From positions 33,395,561 through 33,459,560 of the forward strand of contig NC_088775.1 in assembly GCF_954871325.1 (NCBI RefSeq): a stretch of 64,000 bases of DNA, written 5' to 3'. The notes under the pieces are model-generated. The model made no database searches. It saw only the letters and a list, made by a program, of their open reading frames with translations, and was not told the origin of the DNA. Shown here in pieces: positions 56,825 to 64,000 of this stretch (its first letter is position 1; every line of letters begins with the position of its first letter). Source of the DNA: Gordionus sp. m RMFG-2023. Taxonomy: Eukaryota > Nematomorpha > Gordioida > Chordodea > Parachordodidae. Position numbers and translations under genes: made by a program.

Positions 56825-58055
56825 CCTTTCAATACTCTGGTGGGGTATATGAAACCCCAGGCATGCTAGAAATGATATTACATAAAAACGGTTAAATATT
56901 ATGTGGATTCTTCAGTAGCTTCATCAAATATATCTTAGAATCTATATTTCAAATTTCATATATTTCGGTTGAGTAGTTTTTAAGATATAAGCATTTTGTG
57001 ACTGATTGGGGTTTGTGAGACCCCACCAGAGTAAATTTGTAATTTTTTAAGAATTAAAAAATTTTTAAATTTATAAATATATACTATAAAATTTATTAAA
57101 ACAAAATTTAAATATCTTTTATTTTGATTGAGATATATGAAAAAGTAAACTTAAACATTTTTTTTGGTGGGGTTATTTTATTCTTATTTTCACCATCTGG
57201 CTCATTTCTCAAATTATTTTTAATGGAATTATTTATCATATCTTTTCTCTGTAAAATTAGTTAAAAATAAGGTGACTCAATTATGGAAATCTGATGGGTT
57301 TGGAATTGAGATATTTTGAGCAACAATGACACTCCAAAAATTTAGAATTTTAATTCATACAATAAGATTTGATGACAAATTAACAAGAGAAGAGAGAAAA
57401 ATGATAGACAAAGCAACTCACATTAGAAATATTTTTCAAGAATTTGTTGATAATTGCTACAGATCTTATACAATATCAGAATATGCAACCCTAGATGAAA
57501 TGCTTCCAGCATTTCATGGTAAATACCCATTCAGGCAATACATGCCAAATAAACCATCAAAATATGGCATAAAACTATACTCCTTATAAAAAAACAAAAT
57601 ATTTTTGTCAAATTTGTAAAATAAATTTATGTTTTAGAACACATTAATATTTTATGTAATAAATGTTTTGCATGTCAAATTTAGCATATTTCAATGTTCT
57701 ATATTTTTTATATATTAGATTAGTGTAATTTTTTTTTCAAATTGAAGAATAAAGATCCATATTATGAATTACCATGATTATATGATGGATAAGTTATTTT
57801 TTAATTTTATATTTTAAATTTAAAAAAGTAAGCTTTTTTAAAAAAATTTTGACACAAATTATAATTATCCTCATCATCTTTAATCTAGGCTTAAGAAATA
57901 AATATATTTAAATTTTATCAAGCTTAAGGTTAGATCTATCTTATATCCAAATATCAAATGAAAATAATGAATATAACTAGATATACATTTGAAATTGGGT
58001 CTATTAAACCCCACCCGAGTACTAACGTCATTTTTTACACCGGAGTATTGAAGGG
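56825..58055 (+). mobile_element. Internally deleted piggyBac element with TTAA flanks
   Basis: The ends are CCTTTCAATACTCTGGTG (56825) and the inverse of CCCTTCAATACTCCGGTG (58055). Each is bordered outside by TTAA (56821-56824 and 58056-58059). Inner ends share TATGAAACCCCA / TTAAACCCCACC-type words. The element is 1231 bp, and only part of a transposase remains in the middle, so it is a non-autonomous deletion derivative. It is a different family from the piggyBac pair at 28.7-35.1 kb. Confidence 0.88.
57326..57589 (+). pseudogene. piggyBac transposase fragment
   Basis: An open frame of 87 codons reads LQKFRILIHTIRFDDKLTRE, then HIRNIFQEFVDNCYRSYTIS, then ATLDEMLPAFHGKYPFRQYM and NKPSKYGIKLYSL. 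This is the central DDE_Tnp_1_7 region with the first catalytic Asp (TLDE). In piggyBac the next blocks carry the second and third Asp, but here the frame ends and the element runs into its 3' end. The fragment is uninterrupted, which suggests the deletion is fairly recent. Confidence 0.85.
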
Positions 58056-58059
58056 TTAA

Positions 58060-60737
58060 TCAATATCTGTTGTCGAGGTCTTCAATCCATTTCTGTTTTT
58101 CATATGAATATTAACCCAAATCGACCAATTTCTTGCTGAATAATAAGCGAATAGGAATTATTTATGCCACTTCTTTTAATGCGCAAGTGGGCAAAATCCA
58201 TTCTACTAACTTGGGGCCGTAATCTGATTATTTCTTATGGAAGTTACTACTTTCCACATATTTCCATTGATAACACTTGAAATATTTTGATCATCACCTT
58301 GTAAAATGCCTAATTCTTGTTAAATGATAAACTCACTACACTACTATAAATTCCGCATGTATTTATATCGTTTTTTATTTTTTCAAATAACCAGGTCAAA
58401 TACTCTTTAGGTCAATTGATTGAATTTGACAAGTCAATTGACAGACAAGGTTTATGAGTATGAAATATTTCACATATGGAATCTTCCTGTTTATCATCGT
58501 TTATATTCTTTTCATAACATTCTTTAACTTTATTTTTTGCTACTTTTTTAGATTGATAAAAGTTAATAATTATAAAAATATGATAACAAAATTAATCCAA
58601 TATTATAAATTTTATCAAATCATATAACCTTTTTGTTTTTGAGTTTCACTTATTTCATATTTTGTAAAACTTATCATTTTTACCCTTTTTTCAATATTAT
58701 TTCCTGTTTTATATAGAATGAAATAATAACATTATTAATTATATTAATACTATTTTTTTTACCTGTTTGTTTAAGTTTGATTTAGTATTTCTGATTCTGA
58801 CTGAAAGGAATTCACAATTTTTATTTTTAATAAAATATTACTAAATTAAATACGATAAGAAGTAATTCAATATTTTTAAGGTTAATAATACATTCTTTAG
58901 TCTGATTTTGTATGAGAATAATTAATTTTGATAAGTTTTGTTTTGTTACATTTCTTAAAATATAAAAGTTAAATTCTTAAATATAAGTTTTACTATATTT
59001 AACAATTTGAGTTTCAGAAATATCATTTTTTTCCCATAAACTAACTAATCCATAAGATAAAATAATTGATTAATTTAAAAATACATTTAGAAAGATTAAA
59101 TTAGATTATAATCTAAAAATAATACCCAAAATAACTTATATTTTATGAAGCTACTATATTCTAGCCGCAAGTTGACTCTGTTGGATCTTTAAAAAGAGTT
59201 TTGGCTGGAAAGATTACGAGTGGCAGACTATATTACAAAACTTTTGGGAACGATTTGAAATAGTTTATATCAGTTTTCTTTACTCTATTAGGGGAAATGA
59301 TTTTAAACAATTTGATAAAAAGGTTTTCGGTTGTAGATGGGTATTACAAATCTTTTTGCTTAATTTTGAAATTAAGTGATGTCAATTTTCTATATATTCT
59401 ACGAGGGAAAAAGTTAAATTCATAGACTACTAATGTGTATTGATTCAAATTTGTAATGATGGATTCTTATGGTTAGGTTTTTTTAGCCTGTTTAGCAGCC
59501 TAAGTGTCTTATAAGTGCTATGATCTTGTCGGAGTGTTTTAAATGCGTAAAATTTCCCATCATCAGGAATCGAATGGATCTGTAATAAAGTTCTTAAAAT
59601 TTACAATTTATAAGGACAACAAGAAATTTTTAAGAAATTTTTTTTAAAGAAAAAAATATCTTCAAATAACTGTAAGTATAATTAGCATAGTCCTTTTCTT
59701 AATTAAAATTTATTTATTTTCTTGATTAAAATTTATTTCTTTTCTTATTTAAAATTTATTTCGTTTCTTATTTAAAATTTATTTATTTTCTTAATTGAAA
59801 TTTATTCCTTTTTTTCTTAATTGAAATTTATTCTTTTTTCTAGTGTCTTTTTTAAAAAAAATATATATTGTTCTTTTTAAGATATTTTATTAAATTTGTA
59901 TTAAGCAATAATTACGAGCAATTTAAACTTAAAATAAATAGAACATTATGATACCTCAATATTTAAAAGTTATTTTAATATTGCACTTTCCTAATCGAAG
60001 ATAATTGTGATACACCAATATTAATATAGAACCTTTTAACAATTTTTATTGAAAAAGATATACTGACCATTTTTTTTATTTAATAACGATTAAATATTAA
60101 TTTTATACAGGTAAAAATAAAATATATATTGATCAAAAAAATACTGAAAATTTTATAAAAATATTGCAGTTTTAGATTAAACTCCTTTTTCAAACTTGAG
60201 ATTTGGTAATCATTTTAGCTTATTTGTATTTTTTTGATCAATTGAAATTAACGGATACGCAAGAAAATGCCGGTATATTTATGCATTTAAATAAATAGTT
60301 TGGCCAATGTATAATCATATCCTTGCAATGTAATAAGTAGGTATGCAAGATTCATCTATTTGAGCCGATTTAAAAATAACGGGCTTATTTATTCAGAAAA
60401 ATATTATGCAAATTTTAAAATTTTGCTCATAGATGGCACTAAGGTTTAGATATCTGTTAGTGAAATCTCGAGGCTTAGACATATTATTCTGGCAGATCAA
60501 ATGGAGCGGTTTTGCATAACTAGTTAAAAATATACTATTCCTTCATAAGAATTTCAACTTATTAACCTTTACTTAAATGCTATTGGGTAACTTAAACATT
60601 TTTATAGCTTAGAACACTCCGCCAATCAAGGGACCTTTTGCTTATTTCATGATAAACTTTACTTTAAAAAATACAGGTTATATTTTATCAAGATAGAACT
60701 AAATATAATTTTAAAAACCCTTTTTGTTTGTTTTTAG
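58060..60737. other. AT-rich region, possible upstream intron of the host gene
   Basis: No clear exon is seen. At 59165-59230 a G/C-richer piece encodes SLKRVLAGKITSGRLYYKTF in one open frame; it is not identified. At 59690-59850 a unit of about 26 bp (TTCTTAATTAAAATTTATTT) is repeated about six times. A diverged MITE relative sits at 60358-60525. The ABHD16-like gene begins before 60738, so its earlier exons are either here and unrecognised or off the window. Confidence 0.45.
60358..60525. mobile_element. Diverged relative of the 223-bp hAT MITE
   Basis: It shares GAGCCGATTT, AAAATAACGG, ATTCAGAAAAATATTATGCA, GTGAAATCTCGA and TTCTGGCA with the element at 12583-12805, in the same order. The TAGTGTTGTT ends are not preserved. 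It lies about 200 bp upstream of the first recognised exon of the host gene. Confidence 0.7.
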
Positions 60738-63089
60738 GCCTTTTTGAAAATGTATGATTTTGACACTAGATCTTGGAATCCTGACTATGTGATAACGGAA
60801 AAGTAATTTTTTTTATATCTTACTCTGCATTCACAGTTAGCGCGAATTCGCGACAAAGTATAGTGGCAGGGTTAGGCAAATAAGAAATTAAAATTAGATA
60901 ATTATTTTTGTGTTTGCGATTAAAACATTGATAATCTTGGATATTGTTCTTTATTTAAAAAAATAACCCAAGGCCCGACATAAAATCACATTTTTCTCGC
61001 AAGGACGAATCGGATGAAGAATACCGCGGTACCTTGCCCAATTGGAAAAGGATACCTTTCAATATTTTAAGGTTTTAGTTATTAATGATTTGGTCTTCAA
61101 TTTTTTTAATATTTTCTCCTAATGAAACCTCATTTTAAAAAGAGATATAGTTGGGTCAGTTAAAATCGTAATATAGGACTGAGTTGGTCATCAATATTTT
61201 TTTATTCCATTGATGGTTATAGAATCCTTCGAAGTTTAGAATTGAGTACACCACTATGAGATATGCATATCAATAAATTTTACTTATTGCAAGAATTTTA
61301 TGGCAAAATTAAAATAAATTAAAGGTTATTTCATAATCTTAAAATCAGATCACTAGTAATAGTAATTAATTAAAACCTTATTCAAATAAATATATAGTTA
61401 CTTGGCCACTCATTCATTCGCTCTGAAAATGGCTTATCCAGGGTATACTAGCATCATGAACTTTTTGCTGGGTAAAGAACGATTCTTTTTAAATGCTTAT
61501 ATTTAATACAGGTTGTACCTAAATGAAAATATTAATTTTTATATTGACAGTTAACTTGATTTATTTTTTGATATCTTTAAGAAACTTCATAATAATATAT
61601 GGTCAATAGTTTTTTAATATTCAATTTAACTTCTATAAGTATTCAATTTAACTGACCTCCTTTTATAAATACGTTATATTATTGTATGACAAGTATATTA
61701 TTCAAATAACGTTGAATATTATACCTTTTATAATATTTAAAATATAACAGATTTTATCTCTCTTTCTTAGTTGTTTAGTATTATAATTAGAATATTATTA
61801 TTAAAGTATCATTTCTCTTTGAATAAATAAATTTTCTTCTCAAAAATATTTTGTAATTATAATGTTATTTTTATAGGTAATAGTCTCATAGACGGGAGAT
61901 ACAATCTGCTCACTAGGGTAAATGAAATGCTATATTAGATGACAGATTTTTTTAAATGTTTGTCATGTCTTTTTATTGTTACAAGTAAGAAAGAAAGAAA
62001 AAAAAGATAAAGAAATAAAGATATAAAGATATAAAACCTTTTATACTTGTATAATATATATCACTTTAGCACAAAGGCCAACGTGCCAAGATAAGGGTCT
62101 ACAATGGCGAGGACGTTGACACCATGTTTATCGATAAAAGAGGGAACCCCGCTAAAACTATGGGCGAATACCTGGTACGTCACCATTCCCTAAATCTCTT
62201 TTTTCCCATTACGAAAAAATTATTGAGTGGTTAATTATGGAATCATATGCTCCAAAAAGAGGAACTCTGTGAGAAATCGAAAGATTCAAACTTTAAAACT
62301 GGGCTGAAAAGATTAATTGAGACAGCACTTGTGATTGATTATTTAAAATGTTATTTCTAGAATTTAGTGAGCCGGTAATATTCGTGTAAGGAGAATAGAA
62401 CCTACAATACTTGGAGAGTTGACAACCATCACTGATGTCAACCCATCCGATTTTTAATATTAATATTATAGGAAAATGTCTAAGGGAATAGAAAAAAATA
62501 TTCATTATTAACATATCATTAACAATTCTATCCGCCATCTTCACAATAATAGCGAATTCATTTTTAACGCTATCGAATGATAATCGATATTCTTAAAAAT
62601 ATGAATGATCGCGGACCGATTTGATATTTTAAAAAAATTCGGTGCGTCCCTAATTATAGGCTACTTTAGTCCATTAGCTTAAAATCTGTTCAAAAACTGA
62701 AAAAAAGTTAACCCTACCTCATAAGAACATGATTATTTAAAAAATTTATAATTTCTTAAATATTAATTGCATATTTTTTAGATAGTACTTTTTGCAAATT
62801 TTTTTTTATTTCCCTTTTAAATTTGAATAGATATTTTGTGGTGTATGTATAATTCCTACTCTTACTCTTTTCATGAACTTTTTAGGTGTAAAAGAAAGAA
62901 TCGCATTCTAAAAAGAACGAAAAAAAACACTGTTATACGAATTTTTTAGTTTTATGATTTCTTAAAAATATATAGATGATAGTATGCGAAGGGAACGCGA
63001 GCTACTACGAAGTCGGATGCTTGCACTCTTTCCTCGATACCGGGTTATCTCTTTTGAGCTGGAACCACCCTGGATTTGGAGCTAGCACT
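60738..63089 (+). CDS. ABHD16-like alpha/beta hydrolase gene, five internal exons (partial)
   Basis: Five exons match the ABHD16 family (human ABHD16A, a membrane-associated phosphatidylserine lipase). Exon a, 60738-60802, has MYDFDTRSWNPDYV (family: YxFDxRSWPxDF). Exon b, 61398-61471, has YLATHSFALKMAYPGYTSIM. Exon c, 61877-61917, has NSLIDGRYNLLTR. Exon d, 62070-62174, has KGQRAKIRVYNGEDVDTMFI, then DKRGN. Exon e, 62976-63089, has MIVCEGNASYYEVGC, then LLSWNHPGFGAST, the strand and oxyanion-side region before the nucleophile elbow. All junctions have AG/GT borders and fit in phase: d and e are 35 and 38 whole codons, and b ends LLG with c completing the Gly. About 45 family residues between a and b were not found, although a and b are phase-compatible. 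N-terminal membrane segments and the catalytic GxSxG lie outside what I see. This is a host gene, the only one recognised in the window. Confidence 0.87.
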
Positions 63090-63655
63090 GTAAATTCTTA
63101 TATTTTATTTTTACATTTTTCATTGACAATAAAGGAGAAAATTGGGAATTATATTATTGCGCATATATTGACAATTCGAATTGGTATCAGATTAACTTTG
63201 ACCACTATTATTTAACTTAATTTTTTCCCCCAAAAAATAAACCAGCTTGTGAATTCGGTCAAATCTTTTAAATTTCTGGGCTCTCAAAAGAGTCCTGTTT
63301 CTTACTTTCACTTGCGGTTGGGAATTTCGGCTAAAACACGATCATGCCTGATTTGCAATTAATATACAATTTATCACATAAGGTGAATTTATTATGTGCT
63401 AAAAAAATAGAATGTTGGATATAGAAATAATAATCCTAAATATATATTAATGTTTGTAACAATGATAGAGTTAAACAAGTTCTGCTTTCTAAATTAAGGA
63501 ATAAGGATTATCGCCTTTATCCCATTCCTTTGGTAGAAGTAAAATTTATGTGATTTTAAGATTTTAAGATTTTGGAATTTGCTGTCAAAATTTTATATGG
63601 ATTTTATTCGAGGAATTTTCTTATCACCGTGGGCATATGACAATTGTCTCAAATT
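63090..63655. other. Presumed intron of the ABHD16-like gene
   Basis: It follows the donor GTAAAT after exon e. No further ABHD16 exon (expected next: GVPFP-like, then the nucleophile Ser region) is seen before 64000. A short stretch at 63455-63540 encodes VKQVLLSKLRNKDYRLYPIP in one frame and is unassigned. Confidence 0.45.
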
Positions 63656-64000
63656 CAGAGTTGTTAAACGCTACTTTTAAAAGTAGCGCGCTACCGCTAT
63701 CGCTATTTGTTAAAAAAAGTAGCGCGCTACCGCTATCGCTATTTGTCAAAAAAGTAGCTCGCTATTAGCTACTATTTTTTAAAAGTAGCTTTAGCTACCT
63801 TTTAAGCTACTTTTTATAAATAAAAAAAATTTACAAACAAATTTTTTATTTTTTGCTTATACGTTATTGTATAGTAAATATATATAAAATCAACATTTAT
63901 AAATATTAAAATATAGTTAGTTTTGATTATAAAAATGTAATAAAAATAAATATTTATGGTAATTTGTTACATTTTAATAATAAAATCATTTCAATAATTA
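63656..64000. mobile_element. hAT terminus with AGTAGCGCGCTACC repeats (runs off the window)
   Basis: It begins CAGAGTTGTTAAACGCTACT and continues with tandem AAAGTAGCGCGCTACCGCTA / TCGCTATTTGTTAAA units. The form is that of a hAT end with subterminal repeats, and CAGAGTTGTTAAACGCTAC-like ends are common in hAT elements. The other end is outside the window. If the ABHD16-like gene continues to the right, this element lies in its intron. Confidence 0.65.

Noticed and set aside
60980-61040. Extra ABHD16 exon around KDESDEEYRGTLPNW
   Set aside because: The borders do not give a clear AG...GT pair in the needed phase, and the residues do not match the family.
1-64000. Bacterial or phage defence system
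   Set aside because: No operons, Shine-Dalgarno-led genes or prokaryotic families are seen; introns and animal transposons dominate.

Overview
The window looks like a gene-poor, very AT-rich stretch of an invertebrate animal nuclear genome (by eye about a quarter G+C or less). The evidence is spliced, intron-bearing genes, five exons of a host ABHD16-type hydrolase gene near the right end, and a dense layer of eukaryotic transposons. Nothing bacterial is visible, and I cannot name the species. Almost all recognisable coding sequence belongs to mobile elements: hAT (several families), Mutator-like (MULE), piggyBac, Tc1/mariner, Helitron, two LINE types, a tRNA-headed retroposon, one non-coding LTR element and one scrap of a Ty3/gypsy element.

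Layout. 1-8 kb: AT-rich repeats with hAT transposase remnants (2.4-2.6 kb and 7.1-7.85 kb, minus strand) and two tandem Helitron 3' ends (3.67-4.35 kb). 8.3-9.7 kb: a hAT-type element with an 8-bp target duplication that contains an old Ty3/gypsy integrase piece. 10.1 kb: the 3' scrap of a LINE. 11.8-12.8 kb: a satellite array and a nested MITE. 13-18 kb: AT-rich repeats and a MULE scrap. 18.3-19.9 kb: a retroposon with a tRNA-like head, a LINE endonuclease ORF, an A-rich tail and a perfect 15-bp target duplication. 21.5 kb: a second LINE 3' scrap. 22-27.6 kb: a MULE with two tiny introns, split by a 3.6-kb hAT element. 28.7-38 kb: a nested cluster in which a hAT gene is broken up by a piggyBac and a Tc1/mariner element, beside a second piggyBac in opposite orientation. 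38.1-40.3 kb: a non-coding LTR element with LTRs that look identical. 40.8-49.4 kb: a large palindrome (about 4.15-kb arms, 297-bp spacer), each arm holding a hAT transposase gene and a satellite array. 50.5-53.3 kb: a LINE with reverse transcriptase and a restriction-like endonuclease. 53.7-55.9 kb: two inverted LINE fragments. 56.8-58.1 kb: an internally deleted piggyBac. 60.7-63.1 kb: the host ABHD16-like gene. From 63.66 kb: the end of another hAT.

The elements do not form a pathway; they are nested in one another and their order of insertion can partly be read. Target duplications and terminal repeats are often still exact (LTR element, retroposon, the 223-bp MITE, the hAT inside the MULE), so some activity is recent. 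The introns in the transposase genes are 40-48 bp long, which suggests that short introns are readily spliced in this genome. The most unusual structures are the 8.6-kb hAT/satellite palindrome, the tRNA-headed endonuclease-only retroposon, and the nested hAT/piggyBac/Tc1 cluster.
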